Below are positions 25,076-34,087 of a DNA stretch of 64,000 bases, piece by piece. Each line of letters opens with the position of its first letter. The first letter of the stretch is position 1. The notes beneath the pieces were generated by a model. That model did no database searches and was not told the origin of the DNA. It saw only the letters and a list, made by a program, of their open reading frames with translations. Source of the stretch: JAVBOW01 sp031550615 (GTDB taxonomy: Bacteria; Bacteroidota; Bacteroidia; Bacteroidales; Rikenellaceae); the NCBI GenBank assembly GCA_031550615.1, contig JAVBOL010000018.1:1-64000 (forward strand). Reading direction: 5' to 3'. A program made the position numbers and the translations under genes.

Positions 25076-25855
25076 ATGGCGGAGCAGGAAAACCCCTTCA
25101 GGGAGTATGACCAGCAGATCGAAAAGGTCTTAAAACAGAAAGAGCGGAAATACGGGCTTACAAAATCGCAGATCATTACCCGAGAGGTGATCGAAGGCTG
25201 GATCGCGGGAAATCCTGCAGACGTTAAGATCATATTTACGCATTGCGTGGATATGCTGGTCGACTTCATAGAGGCCATACTTCGGATGAGGCACGAAGCG
25301 GAAGATATCGCCCAGGACGTATTCACGCATATCTGGGAGAACCGCGAGAGGATCGACCCGGCGCGCAACTTCAAAGGCTACCTGTTCACCATAGCCCGGA
25401 CGATGGCCTACAAACAGCTGCGGACACGCAAAATGGGGGAGCGTTTTATGGACTACGCCGCCGCCGCCGCCAATACGCCGCCACTTACGCCCTACGATCA
25501 ATACCTGGCCAACGAAACGGCGATGTTCGTGAAGGTATACCTGGATAATCTGCCTCCGCAACGCAAACGGGTGTATGAGATGAGCCGCCGGGACGGTAAG
25601 AGCGACGCCGAGATCGCCGCCGAACTCTCCCTGAGCGTAAGCACCGTGCGGAATCACCTCAAGCTGACCATGAGAGGGGTGAAAGACCTGCTGGCGCTCT
25701 CGATCATGCTATTCGCGCTGAGCAGCCAATCCGCCTCGCAGATACTCGAACGCTACGATACGGGGAAGATTTTTGCGATGAACCACAGGTCGCTTGAAAA
25801 GCGGATGGAATCCAGGGGAAAAACCGCTGGAGAACCGTCCGCCGCACTCGTTTAG
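25076..25855 (+). CDS. ECF RNA polymerase sigma factor (FecI/Bacteroidota type)
   Basis: A 259-aa sigma factor. Region 2 (about 52-120) has EDIAQDVFTHIWENRERIDPARNFKGYLF (core: DIAQDVFTHIW). Region 4 (about 165-215) has LPPQRKRVYEMSRRDGKSDAEIAAELSLSVSTVRNHL (core: AEIAAELSLSVSTVRNHL). It is longer than usual at both ends, with about 40 extra charged residues at the N-terminus and at the C-terminus. It precedes a FecR anti-sigma gene and an STN-domain outer-membrane protein, the classic order of a surface-signalling cascade. It is likely the activator of the fimbrial genes downstream. Confidence 0.88.
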   Translation: MAEQENPFREYDQQIEKVLKQKERKYGLTKSQIITREVIEGWIAGNPADVKIIFTHCVDMLVDFIEAILRMRHEAEDIAQDVFTHIWENRERIDPARNFKGYLFTIARTMAYKQLRTRKMGERFMDYAAAAANTPPLTPYDQYLANETAMFVKVYLDNLPPQRKRVYEMSRRDGKSDAEIAAELSLSVSTVRNHLKLTMRGVKDLLALSIMLFALSSQSASQILERYDTGKIFAMNHRSLEKRMESRGKTAGEPSAALV

Positions 25856-25987
25856 AAGTAGGCCGGGCGATCCCCCGAAGGCGAAAAAATCAGAAAAATA
25901 TGCCACTGATTATCAGGTTATTATAAAATAGTTTGAAAAAAGTGCATTTCCCGGTTAGCCATTTTTGGGGGTAAGTGGATAGTATAT

Positions 25988-26317
25988 ATGAAAGCACCAA
26001 AGACAACACACCCGAACAGGAGTAAACACCGTGGCGAAACTGGCGAATCGCGCAACACAAAAAAGAGAATGGATTACGACCACAGCAATGGCGGATTCAA
26101 TGAGTTAGTGGAACAAATTGCTCCGGAATGGAGGAAGCTGACACCGAAACAAAGGGCTGAGATTATCATGCGGGAGTTCAGGAAACTGAAAGACCCATCG
26201 CCCGGGTTAGTGAAACAGTACCGGCTATGGCTGCACGATAACGCAGAGATAGCACTGGAGACGCAAGCGGTCAGAGAGAGTTTTGACGAAAACTTTAAGG
26301 ATCTGTTTGCGAAATAG
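25988..26317 (+). CDS. Small FecR-N-like protein of unknown function
   Basis: A 109-aa soluble, charged protein between the sigma factor and FecR genes. The N-terminal 35 residues are basic and low in complexity. An initiation site at the internal Met (MDYDHSNGGF) is possible. The C-terminal part (LVKQYRLWLHDNAEIALETQ, then a phenylalanine-rich helix) loosely resembles the sigma-binding N-terminus of the adjacent FecR (VGWLITDHDRDEKDRQLAEF). It has no membrane segment or FecR sensor domain. It may be a truncated or stand-alone anti-sigma piece; this is inference. Confidence 0.5.
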   Translation: MKAPKTTHPNRSKHRGETGESRNTKKRMDYDHSNGGFNELVEQIAPEWRKLTPKQRAEIIMREFRKLKDPSPGLVKQYRLWLHDNAEIALETQAVRESFDENFKDLFAK

Positions 26318-26410
26318 AGCCAAAGGCCGGACGACGGTCAGGGGCCACAACATAAAAGACATATTAACCGGTTACAATTTTGGGTTCCCCACTGCAGAGG
26401 GACAAAAAAG

Positions 26411-27460
26411 ATGAAGGTAACTAACAGAAGAAGAGAACGGGTAGCTGCCGTTTTCGAAAAGCTGAAGGAAAAAGCTATTCCTGCGGCTTTACACGACCAG
26501 ATCGTCGGTTGGTTGATTACCGACCACGACAGGGACGAAAAAGACAGACAACTTGCGGAGTTTTTCGCGGACAACTACGACTATGCCCGGGAGCCGAGTA
26601 AACGCGCCTACCAGATGTACGAGGCGTTTTGCAAACGGAACGGCATCGACAATCAGGAGCCCGCGAAAGCCCCGGAAAGCAAACCGGCGCGAATACCGCT
26701 GCTGCGCAATACCGCCCTGCGCTATGCCGCAGCGATAATTACGGTTGCGGTGAGTGTCGGGGTGTCGTTGTGGGTGGCCGGACACTATGGGTCGGACGCC
26801 CGGCAGTTCGCAACGGTAACGGTAAGCGTCCCTGTGGCGGGCGAACGGACGTTACTGCTGCCCGACAGCTCGACGGTGACGGTGTACGGCGGAGGCCGGA
26901 TCACCTACGCCGAAGGGTTCGGGCAGGGACGCAAGGTGGAATTGGACGGAACGGCGCGTTTCGATGTGAAGCGCGATGAGCAAAGGCCTTTCACCGTCCA
27001 CACGAAGTACTTTGACATCGCCGTACTTGGCACCGGATTCAAGGTCCACAGCCACGAAGGCGAAGATATCAGCACCGTCGACCTGTACCACGGCAGCGTG
27101 CGGGTCGATACCGACGGGGAGAGCGTGACGCTCCGCCCGGGCCAGCACCTGAGCTACGATCACACGACCGGAAGCATCGGGGTTAGGCGAATAAAGATAG
27201 ACGAGCTGGATTACGGTCAGATGCCGGAGATGGTATTCGACCGCGCCAACCTAAGGGAGGTGTTCGACGTACTGGAACGCAAGTATGGGGTGATGATCCA
27301 AATCGAGGGCGACGTGCAGCAGGACAAGGGAGGTATTTGCGCCGACCTTTCGCAAGCGCAGAGCATTGACAGGGTAATGAGCATATTGTCGATGACCACA
27401 GGGAGATTCGATTACACGATAGCCGACACAACGATCATCGTAAGGCCGATAAGGCGTTAG
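26411..27460 (+). CDS. FecR family anti-sigma factor
   Basis: A 349-aa single-pass membrane protein. The cytosolic sigma-binding part is at about 1-100, the transmembrane helix at 103-123 and the periplasmic FecR domain at about 139-232 (LPDSSTVTVYGGGRITYAEGF in part; typical RKVELDGTARFDV). The DUF4974 domain is at about 275-345 (VFDRANLREVFDVLERKYGV). Such proteins hold an ECF sigma factor inactive until an outer-membrane STN domain signals. It lies between the sigma gene and the STN-DUF3575 gene, which sets its likely partners. Confidence 0.9.
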   Translation: MKVTNRRRERVAAVFEKLKEKAIPAALHDQIVGWLITDHDRDEKDRQLAEFFADNYDYAREPSKRAYQMYEAFCKRNGIDNQEPAKAPESKPARIPLLRNTALRYAAAIITVAVSVGVSLWVAGHYGSDARQFATVTVSVPVAGERTLLLPDSSTVTVYGGGRITYAEGFGQGRKVELDGTARFDVKRDEQRPFTVHTKYFDIAVLGTGFKVHSHEGEDISTVDLYHGSVRVDTDGESVTLRPGQHLSYDHTTGSIGVRRIKIDELDYGQMPEMVFDRANLREVFDVLERKYGVMIQIEGDVQQDKGGICADLSQAQSIDRVMSILSMTTGRFDYTIADTTIIVRPIRR

Positions 27461-27503
27461 ATGACCTGACCAAACTTTAGATTTTGAAACGAGAGTTACA
27501 CTA

Positions 27504-28793
27504 ATGAAGAAACCATTTGCAACCCGGGCCGTTTGGCGGACGGCACTGCTGGCGTTGATGTTGCCGGTACTGCTGGCAGCGGCCCCCGCCCGGGGGATAG
27601 ACGCGGCGAAGACCGTGAACCTGCCCGCCAAAACGACCACGCGCAGCGCGGCGATCGCCCAGATCCACAAGCAGACCACGTATAAGGTGGTCTTCGACGT
27701 CGAACAGTTCGACGACGGCAAAACCGTCAACTTCGGCAAAACGCAACTGCCGCTCGGCGATGTGCTGACGGCGATCCTCGCCGGCAGCGGCAACACATAC
27801 ACCTCCGACGGCAAGTATATCGTTTTCCACAAAAAGGCCGAGGAAACCCCCTCTCAGGTGGCCGTCTTCTCAAACCGCGCGATAACCGGCACCATCACCG
27901 ACGCCGACACGGGCAAGCCCCGGGCGGGTTTGCAAGTCGAGGTCCTCGACACACAGGTCGCCACCGCGACCAACGACTTCGGGCGTTTCATCCTTGCAGG
28001 GCTTAAACCCGGCATACATGTGATCCGGGTGGCCTATCCCGACGGCGCGGTACGTTACCGCACGGTGAATCTGCCGACGGGGAAAGACGTCGACGTGGCC
28101 TTCGCGCTCGGCGGCGAGATCATGCAGGGCTCCGCGTCGGACCAGGAGCCTACGGCCCGTCCCGAGCCCAAGACCACGGCCTACTACCGCGAAGCGAAGG
28201 AGGATGAGTATACGGTGCGCGCTATGCATAGTGAGCCGAACACCGATTATACCCTGGTCCCCCTCTCGAAAGTAAACGGCAACTACCTGCCAAAATTTGC
28301 CCTGAGCACCAATTTGCTGCTGTACGGCGTGCTCACACCCAACATCGACGCCGATTGGGCGCTCTCGCGCAAATGGACGATGGGCGCGGGGGTGGCCTAC
28401 AACCCGTTCTACTACGGCAACGAAAGCGTGACGAAATACTGGCTGGCGCGGCTGAAGGGTGACTACTGGTTCTGCAACCGCTTCGAGCGTTGGCACATCG
28501 GACTGCACGCCTTGGGCGGCAGGTTCAACGTAGGCAACGTGGAGCTGCCCTTCACCCACACTTTCGATAACGAGATCTATAAAGGCTGGGGCGCGGGCGG
28601 CGGAGTCCACGGCGGCTACCACGCCGCACTCGGGAAACGGACGGGTCTCGACTTCAGGTTGGGCGCCGGTTACGTCTACCTCGAATACGACAAGTACCGT
28701 TGCGAGGGGTGCGACCAGTATATAGGCCGTTATAACCGGCACTATTGGGGGATAACCGAAGCGGCGGTCGCCTTTTTAATCTACCTCAAGTAA
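27504..28793 (+). CDS. STN - carboxypeptidase-regulatory - DUF3575 fusion, outer-membrane signalling protein
   Basis: A 429-aa exported protein. Signal peptide about 1-30. An STN (secretin/TonB short N-terminal) domain at about 36-110 (TRSAAIAQIHKQTTYKVVF, then LPLGDVLTAILAGSGNTY). A carboxypeptidase-regulatory-like beta sandwich at about 127-205 (ITGTITDADTGKPRAGLQVE). A C-terminal DUF3575 beta-barrel at about 265-429. In known cascades the STN domain sits on a TonB-dependent receptor and contacts FecR; here no TonB plug or large barrel is present. DUF3575 proteins are found in Bacteroidales fimbrial clusters. It is therefore likely both sensor and fimbrial outer-membrane part. Confidence 0.8.
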   Translation: MKKPFATRAVWRTALLALMLPVLLAAAPARGIDAAKTVNLPAKTTTRSAAIAQIHKQTTYKVVFDVEQFDDGKTVNFGKTQLPLGDVLTAILAGSGNTYTSDGKYIVFHKKAEETPSQVAVFSNRAITGTITDADTGKPRAGLQVEVLDTQVATATNDFGRFILAGLKPGIHVIRVAYPDGAVRYRTVNLPTGKDVDVAFALGGEIMQGSASDQEPTARPEPKTTAYYREAKEDEYTVRAMHSEPNTDYTLVPLSKVNGNYLPKFALSTNLLLYGVLTPNIDADWALSRKWTMGAGVAYNPFYYGNESVTKYWLARLKGDYWFCNRFERWHIGLHALGGRFNVGNVELPFTHTFDNEIYKGWGAGGGVHGGYHAALGKRTGLDFRLGAGYVYLEYDKYRCEGCDQYIGRYNRHYWGITEAAVAFLIYLK

Positions 28794-28799
28794 TCCTGC

Positions 28800-30293
28800 A
28801 TGAAAAAGCTTATTATAAGCACACTCGCAACGGTGTGCATGCTGACACCCTTTTCTTATGTGAACGGGCAGCAAACCGACAAAAGCATTAAAATAGAGCG
28901 AGTTAGCCACAAAACTAACGGTCAAACCCTCGAAATCGCCATGCAGATCGTGGCCACCGGAATGGAGATCGAGTGCAATGGCCGGATCACGCTGGAGATC
29001 GCCGTCGAGGGCGCCGAGCGCAGGTTGGTCCTGCCGGGTGTTGTCTACACGGGCAACCAGCGCTACCTGTACGAAAGGCGTAATGCGGAGCTGTCCGGAT
29101 CGTACCACCTGGAGCCTTACAAGGTATTCCGTGGCATCCGCAAAGGCAGGCAGTATGTGTGCGACTACCTGGTGTCGGTGCCCTACTACACGTGGATGGA
29201 GCATGCCGCGATCACCTGGCGCGAATGTCTGCACGCCTGTGCCGGTGAGATCGAACTCTCGGACGGGCAACTGGTGGCCGATATCAACCCCAAACCCGCC
29301 TACGTCGAGCCTGAGATATGGCGTCCCGATCCCGGCCTGTTCGCCAACCTGGTTGCGTTCCTCGTCCCCGAGGTGGAGGAGGTGAAGGCCAGGGCCGAAA
29401 TGATCGAACTGCCCATCGGTTTCCCGGTCAACGTGACCGAGGTGCGCCCCGCGTTCGGCAATAACGCCTACGAACTCTCGAGGGCCGACACGCTAATCAA
29501 AAGGTTGCAGAACAACGCGCTGTTGGATATCCGGAGCGTCCACATCCGCGGGTATGCCTCACCGGAAGGAAAATATACGGCAAACGAGAGGCTTGCCCGC
29601 GGACGCTCCGAGGGTTTCAAAAACTACCTGATAAAGTACTACCCCGGCAACGACTACATCAAAAACGCGATCACCACGTGGGTGCCCGAGGACTGGGAAG
29701 GCGCGGCGCGTATGGTAGCCCGGCATGACAGCATAAGGCTCAAGGACGAGGCGTTGGCCATTATCCGCGACCCGGGCATCGCTCCCGACGATAAGGAGAG
29801 GATACTGCAAGCCACGCAAAAGTGGAGCTACGTCTGGAAACCGATGCTCAAAGATATATTCCCCAAACTGCGCCGCATCGAGCTCAAAGTGGACTACACG
29901 ATCCAGAAACTCGACGACAACAAAGCCCGCGAGCTGATCTACACCGCTCCGGAGATGTTGAGCCTCGATGAGATCAACCGCGTGGCCCGCTACTACGAGC
30001 CGGGCAGCAAGCAATACCGCGAGGTGTACGAGATCGCGGCAAAGCAATTCTCCAACGACCTTGTGGCCAACAACAACGCCGCCGCCGCCCTGCTGCAGAC
30101 GGGCGACGCGGAGGGTGCGCTGCCATACCTGGAAAAGACGAAAGGCAACCCCGTGAGCTATATCAACTACGGAGCCTACTACTACATCAGCGGCGACCTG
30201 GACAAGGCCATCGCATACTTTAACAAAGCCCACGCCGCCGGCATCGAGCAGGCCCACCAAAACCTGCGCCTGGTGAATCCCACGCAAAAGTAA
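28800..30293 (+). CDS. DUF3868 / OmpA-like / TPR protein of the fimbrial cluster
   Basis: A 497-aa exported protein. Signal peptide about 1-23. A DUF3868-type N-terminal part to about 200. An OmpA-like segment at about 220-285 (IRGYASPEGKYTANERLARG, matching the peptidoglycan-binding GxxSPxGxxxxNxxLxxxRA pattern). C-terminal TPR-like repeats with NNAAAALLQTGDAEGALPYL and GAYYYISGDLDKAIAYFNKA. DUF3868 proteins accompany DUF3575 and Mfa-type genes. It may anchor the fimbrial base to the wall. It starts 6 bp after the STN gene and its stop overlaps the start of the next gene. Confidence 0.8.
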   Translation: MKKLIISTLATVCMLTPFSYVNGQQTDKSIKIERVSHKTNGQTLEIAMQIVATGMEIECNGRITLEIAVEGAERRLVLPGVVYTGNQRYLYERRNAELSGSYHLEPYKVFRGIRKGRQYVCDYLVSVPYYTWMEHAAITWRECLHACAGEIELSDGQLVADINPKPAYVEPEIWRPDPGLFANLVAFLVPEVEEVKARAEMIELPIGFPVNVTEVRPAFGNNAYELSRADTLIKRLQNNALLDIRSVHIRGYASPEGKYTANERLARGRSEGFKNYLIKYYPGNDYIKNAITTWVPEDWEGAARMVARHDSIRLKDEALAIIRDPGIAPDDKERILQATQKWSYVWKPMLKDIFPKLRRIELKVDYTIQKLDDNKARELIYTAPEMLSLDEINRVARYYEPGSKQYREVYEIAAKQFSNDLVANNNAAAALLQTGDAEGALPYLEKTKGNPVSYINYGAYYYISGDLDKAIAYFNKAHAAGIEQAHQNLRLVNPTQK

Positions 30294-31357
30294 TGACTGT
30301 CCTTCGAAGACATATCAAAGCCATGCTGGCCGCCGCAACGCTCTGCGTCGTGGCGACCTCGTGCGACATCGGCAACGAGCGCCGGATCTGCGACTACACG
30401 GTGCAGTTGCGCTATGACTACAACCGCGAGAACACCACCTCGCAGAATATGCTCGACCGCCATGTGGCCTCTATCGACGAGTACCTTTTCGACGAGGCCG
30501 GCGTGTTGTACCTCTACCGCCGCCTTACCCCTGACGATCCGTGCGTGGAGGGCCTGGTATCGGAGCTGACCCTGCCCCCGGGCCGCTACTCGGTGATCGC
30601 GTGGGGTAATTGCACTGACATCAACTCCGTGACGCCCGCCCCGGTCAAGGGTGTGACCACGCGCGACGAATTGCTGCTCTCCCGTACGGGAAAGGCGAAT
30701 GCGGCGGCGATGCCCGGCGACGCCGGCACGACGTGGCAGAACGGCGACCGCCTCTATTACGGCTACCGCACATTCACGGTCAGCGCCGAAGGGATCAGCC
30801 GCAACAGGGTCGATATGATCCACTCGCATCTTGTGCTGCGCTTTCGTGTGCGATGGGTGCACAGCGCGCCGGCACCCGGTAACTACACGGCCTACCTGAG
30901 CGGTATAGGCTCCGAGAAGGCGTTTATGCCCGAATTCATCTATCCGGTGCAGCACCAGGTCTGGGAGGCGCACAACCCCGCCGACGCCTCGCACGACCCC
31001 TACCCGCAATCGTGCAACAGGGTGCGCCACCACATCCCGGGCGTACACCACACGGACAACGTGAAGACCCACCGCATAGGCGTGCAGCAGGGCTTCGACT
31101 ACGAGATGTGGGGCGAATTTATAACCTACCGCATCCGCCAGGCCAGTCACCCCGTGCTGGAGATCTACGACGCAGCCGGCAACAAGGTAGTCCACCCCAA
31201 TAAGACCATCGACCTGCAAAAATATTTCAACGACCAGGGCATCGACCTGGACCACACCCTCAAACAGGAGTACGAGATAGACATCCTGATCGACGGCGAC
31301 GCGATCTATGTCATGCCGCTGGACGTCGAGGAGTGGGAAGAGGGCGGGGCGCTGTAA
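30293..31357 (+). CDS. FimB/Mfa2-type fimbrial anchor lipoprotein
   Basis: A 354-aa lipoprotein; the signal ends in the lipobox VVATSC with C24. The mature start CDYTVQLRYDYNRENTTS-like pattern and the following VASIDEYLFDEAGVL strand are typical of FimB/Mfa2 anchors, which fix the fimbrial shaft to the outer membrane and limit its length. Its ATG shares bases with the stop of the DUF3868 gene. The major fimbrillin gene follows after a 74-bp A/T-rich leader. Confidence 0.8.
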   Translation: MTVLRRHIKAMLAAATLCVVATSCDIGNERRICDYTVQLRYDYNRENTTSQNMLDRHVASIDEYLFDEAGVLYLYRRLTPDDPCVEGLVSELTLPPGRYSVIAWGNCTDINSVTPAPVKGVTTRDELLLSRTGKANAAAMPGDAGTTWQNGDRLYYGYRTFTVSAEGISRNRVDMIHSHLVLRFRVRWVHSAPAPGNYTAYLSGIGSEKAFMPEFIYPVQHQVWEAHNPADASHDPYPQSCNRVRHHIPGVHHTDNVKTHRIGVQQGFDYEMWGEFITYRIRQASHPVLEIYDAAGNKVVHPNKTIDLQKYFNDQGIDLDHTLKQEYEIDILIDGDAIYVMPLDVEEWEEGGAL

Positions 31358-31431
31358 CGCACATCTTAACGCACAAATAACTCAAAAACATTTCAAACCA
31401 AATTTCTTAACCTTTTTTAAAACAAACAAAC

Positions 31432-33693
31432 ATGAAGAAACTCATTCACTTGGCCCTTGCGGCCGCAATGATCTTCGGGGCAGCGTCCTGCTCCAAGGAG
31501 AACGACCTGAACGGGCCCGCCGGGGACGGCAACGGGACGATGACCTTCGAGCTGAAGGGCCTGAGCAAGATCACCACCTACGCCACGGTTCCCACTAAGA
31601 CGGCAGCCGAGAGCGACATCGTAGGCGCGATCAGCGTCTATATGTTCAAGGCTTCGGACAACAAACTGGTAAAAGCTTACACCACCGGCGGCACGGACTG
31701 CGCCCTGAGCGGACAGAAGGTCACCATCAGCAACCTGAAGGACTACATGGGCCAGCAGATGAACTTCTACGTCGTAGCCAACCCTACCCCCACGACGGCC
31801 ATCTCGGTGACCCCGGGTACCACCACCGAGGCGGACCTGATCGCCAAACTGACCAAGAAGCTGGGCCAGACCGGCGGCAAGATCAGCGAGAGGCTTATCA
31901 CCCCGCTGCTCCTGACGGGCAAAACCACCGCATCGGTCGAGGTCAGCTCTACGGCAACCGCCTCGATCAGCCTGAAGCGCAGCGTGGCCCGTTTCGACGT
32001 GGTTAACCCGATGGCTGATTTCCATATCGACGAGATCTATGTTTCCCGCGTCTACGATCAGGGTTACATCTTCCCGCAGACGGCTCTTCCCGGAATAATA
32101 ATTGGAGGTGGCATGGCCCCCATCGCAGGTCCTGTCGTAGCCGACTACGAGACCATCGGCACCGAGCGCATCGCCCGCTCGGTATTCTACACCTATCCGA
32201 TGCATGTCGGCCCGGCTGGCATCACCGTCAAGGCGCATTTCGGCGCATCCGGCACCACTAAGATGTACGAAATTAACACTAACAAGGACATCCTCGCCAA
32301 CAACCGCTACAAGATCGTCTGCCAGGAAGTGAACGGCAAGGTCGAACTGAGCCTTATGGTAGTCGAATGGAACGAGGGTGAAGAACTCGCCCTTAGCGAA
32401 GGCGAAGACAACATGGTTGTGCCCGACAATTTCGTCGTTTCGGGCGGCGCCAACCTCGCCAACCTCGGCGTGATGAACTATGCTGACGATACTTACTATT
32501 TCACGGACAACACCGGCGGTACGCTGACTTTCGACGTATACACCAAGTACGGCACCAACTACTCCATCGAGTACGTCGACGGCGACCAGAGCGACCTTAC
32601 GACCAATATTGCCGTAGTCAAATCAGCACCCGTGATCACTTATGGTTATGAAACCAAGGATACCTACACGGTGACCATCCCGAAATCCCTCGCGGCAAAG
32701 AGAATCGATATCAAAGTACACATCTCGTCGCTCAACAACCCCACAGTCGAGCCGTATCACCTCTCGTTTGCAAGGGAATTCAACATTCAGGCCTTGGCTC
32801 AGATCAACCCCGGACTGGCCGAAGATCTTGACGGCGAGTTTGGCCCTGTGCTTAGCTATGAGGATATCCATAATACTACTTACATGCACTTTGATAGTGC
32901 AATCTCGACCCGTGGTCTGAATATATTCCCGAATCTCGAAGAAATTCACATTTCTACGGTGCCAGGCTCAGCTGAAGGAGGTGGTGCAGAAACGCTGGAT
33001 TTGGATTTAAGTGGGTGTTCCAACCTGAAAACTGTATATGTTGACATCTATGAACATACTTATATGACTGCTGATTTCTCCGAGTGCCCGAAACTCGAAG
33101 AAATAACTATAGATGGCGATTGTGATCTGCCGTCTCTTAATTTTAGTAAAAATACCAAACTCAAATACGTAAACATAGCTAGCAACTGGCAATTCATGAA
33201 TCTCGATTTTAGTACATGTCCGGATTTGGAAGACCTTTCCTTAGGTAATGAAGGTATATCCGTAAACCTAACCAAAAATCATAAGCTCAGGAATCTTTGG
33301 CTGTTTGGATATATTGAAGAGATCGATCTTTCCGGATGTACGGGTTTGGAATATTTGTCTTTTGCCCCACATTCATCGTATATTGAAGACATTGATCTAA
33401 GTAAGAATACTAATTTACTGCAGGTTAGCATTATTTCTGCGCCAAATCTGTTGAATCTTGATTTGACGAAAAACACATTTTTAATGTCCTGTATAGTTAA
33501 GGAGTGTAGTAGCCTGGGATGGATTGATTTAAGCAACAACAGGATGTTGACGGACCAATTTGTTTGTAAAGGCGATATACCAAATCCTGTTGTATATGTA
33601 TGGAGTGACTTCCCTGTTGGTAATCCCGGCTCATGGTTCAATGGTTATGACGTAAAAGCTGGAGTAACCTTCGTCAACACTCCCCGCCTCTAA
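31432..33693 (+). CDS. Fimbrillin-like lipoprotein with leucine-rich-repeat C-terminus
   Basis: A 753-aa lipoprotein (lipobox GAASC, C20). The N-terminal about 320 residues are fimbrillin-like: FYVVAN, LITPLLLTGK, SLKRSVARFDV and NRYKIV match the second fimbrillin at 35108. A BACON-like beta domain follows at about 345-440. From about 505 to 725 run roughly eight degenerate leucine-rich repeats of the form LxxLDLSxCxxLxxLxL (for example IDLSGCTGLEYLSF, IDLSKNTNLLQVSI). The LRR-encoding part is sharply more AT-rich (19 of 60 G/C at 33121-33180 against 36 of 60 at 31741-31800), a sign of a separately acquired module. Likely a tip adhesin. Confidence 0.8.
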   Translation: MKKLIHLALAAAMIFGAASCSKENDLNGPAGDGNGTMTFELKGLSKITTYATVPTKTAAESDIVGAISVYMFKASDNKLVKAYTTGGTDCALSGQKVTISNLKDYMGQQMNFYVVANPTPTTAISVTPGTTTEADLIAKLTKKLGQTGGKISERLITPLLLTGKTTASVEVSSTATASISLKRSVARFDVVNPMADFHIDEIYVSRVYDQGYIFPQTALPGIIIGGGMAPIAGPVVADYETIGTERIARSVFYTYPMHVGPAGITVKAHFGASGTTKMYEINTNKDILANNRYKIVCQEVNGKVELSLMVVEWNEGEELALSEGEDNMVVPDNFVVSGGANLANLGVMNYADDTYYFTDNTGGTLTFDVYTKYGTNYSIEYVDGDQSDLTTNIAVVKSAPVITYGYETKDTYTVTIPKSLAAKRIDIKVHISSLNNPTVEPYHLSFAREFNIQALAQINPGLAEDLDGEFGPVLSYEDIHNTTYMHFDSAISTRGLNIFPNLEEIHISTVPGSAEGGGAETLDLDLSGCSNLKTVYVDIYEHTYMTADFSECPKLEEITIDGDCDLPSLNFSKNTKLKYVNIASNWQFMNLDFSTCPDLEDLSLGNEGISVNLTKNHKLRNLWLFGYIEEIDLSGCTGLEYLSFAPHSSYIEDIDLSKNTNLLQVSIISAPNLLNLDLTKNTFLMSCIVKECSSLGWIDLSNNRMLTDQFVCKGDIPNPVVYVWSDFPVGNPGSWFNGYDVKAGVTFVNTPRL

Positions 33694-33712
33694 ACTTCTT
33701 CATGTGAAGTGA

Positions 33713-33756
33713 GGATTACCGGGCGGGCCGGTGTAGGCCGCCCGCCCGGATAATCC
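33713..33756 (+). terminator. GC-rich hairpin after the LRR fimbrillin gene
   Basis: CCGGGCGGGC (33719-33728) pairs with GCCCGCCCGG (33740-33749), and GGATTA/TAATCC extend the stem outward with one bulge. No T-run follows, so it is a Bacteroidota-style hairpin terminator or an mRNA 3' stabiliser. Confidence 0.6.
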
Positions 33757-33770
33757 GAATCGGCAACACA

Positions 33771-33800
33771 GCCTGTAAGCCCCTGACCGGGCTTACAGGC
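33771..33800 (+). terminator. Second hairpin downstream of the LRR fimbrillin gene
   Basis: GCCTGTAAGCCC (33771-33782) and GGGCTTACAGGC (33789-33800) form a perfect 12-bp stem with a 6-nt loop. It separates the fimbrillin gene from the toxin-antitoxin promoter. Confidence 0.6.
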
Positions 33801-33831
33801 ACTAAGGGAGCCGAAATATGCTCCACAAACA

Positions 33832-33877
33832 CGCTCTTTGAAATATTGGTTTACACACAAAAATCGTTATCTTTGTA
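33832..33877 (+). promoter_or_regulatory. Promoter/operator of TA module 1
   Basis: The segment CGCTCTTTG...TATCTTTGTA is repeated almost exactly at 34470-34515. It holds a -7 box TATCTTTG (33868-33875) and GGTTTACAC (33848-33856), a candidate operator half-site. The ATG at 33899 lies 23 bp after the box. Confidence 0.6.
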
Positions 33878-33898
33878 GGGAAGATAAAGTCCAAGGCC

Positions 33899-34087
33899 AT
33901 GACATCAATCTTAATCACCCCAAAAGACGAAAAGGAATACGCTTTCGTAATGGAATTCCTGAAAAAAACGAAGATCAAAGCCCTATCACAAAGCGCATGG
34001 GATCAAGCTATCGCCGAAGGTGCGGTAACCGCCGATGAGTTCTTCGACGAACTCGATGAACGCATAAAAGCTCGCTTTCGTGCATAA
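33899..34087 (+). CDS. Antitoxin of TA module 1
   Basis: A 62-aa acidic protein (MTSILITPKDEKEYAFVMEF to the end) in the pattern of small RelB-like antitoxins: short beta N-terminus, then a helical C-terminus ending FFDELDERIKARFRA that would wrap the toxin. It has no clear DNA-binding domain. Its 3' end overlaps the toxin start by 8 bp. The module-2 antitoxin shares length, position and the E-x-FIDELRTRVKQ-like ending, but little else. Confidence 0.65.
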   Translation: MTSILITPKDEKEYAFVMEFLKKTKIKALSQSAWDQAIAEGAVTADEFFDELDERIKARFRA

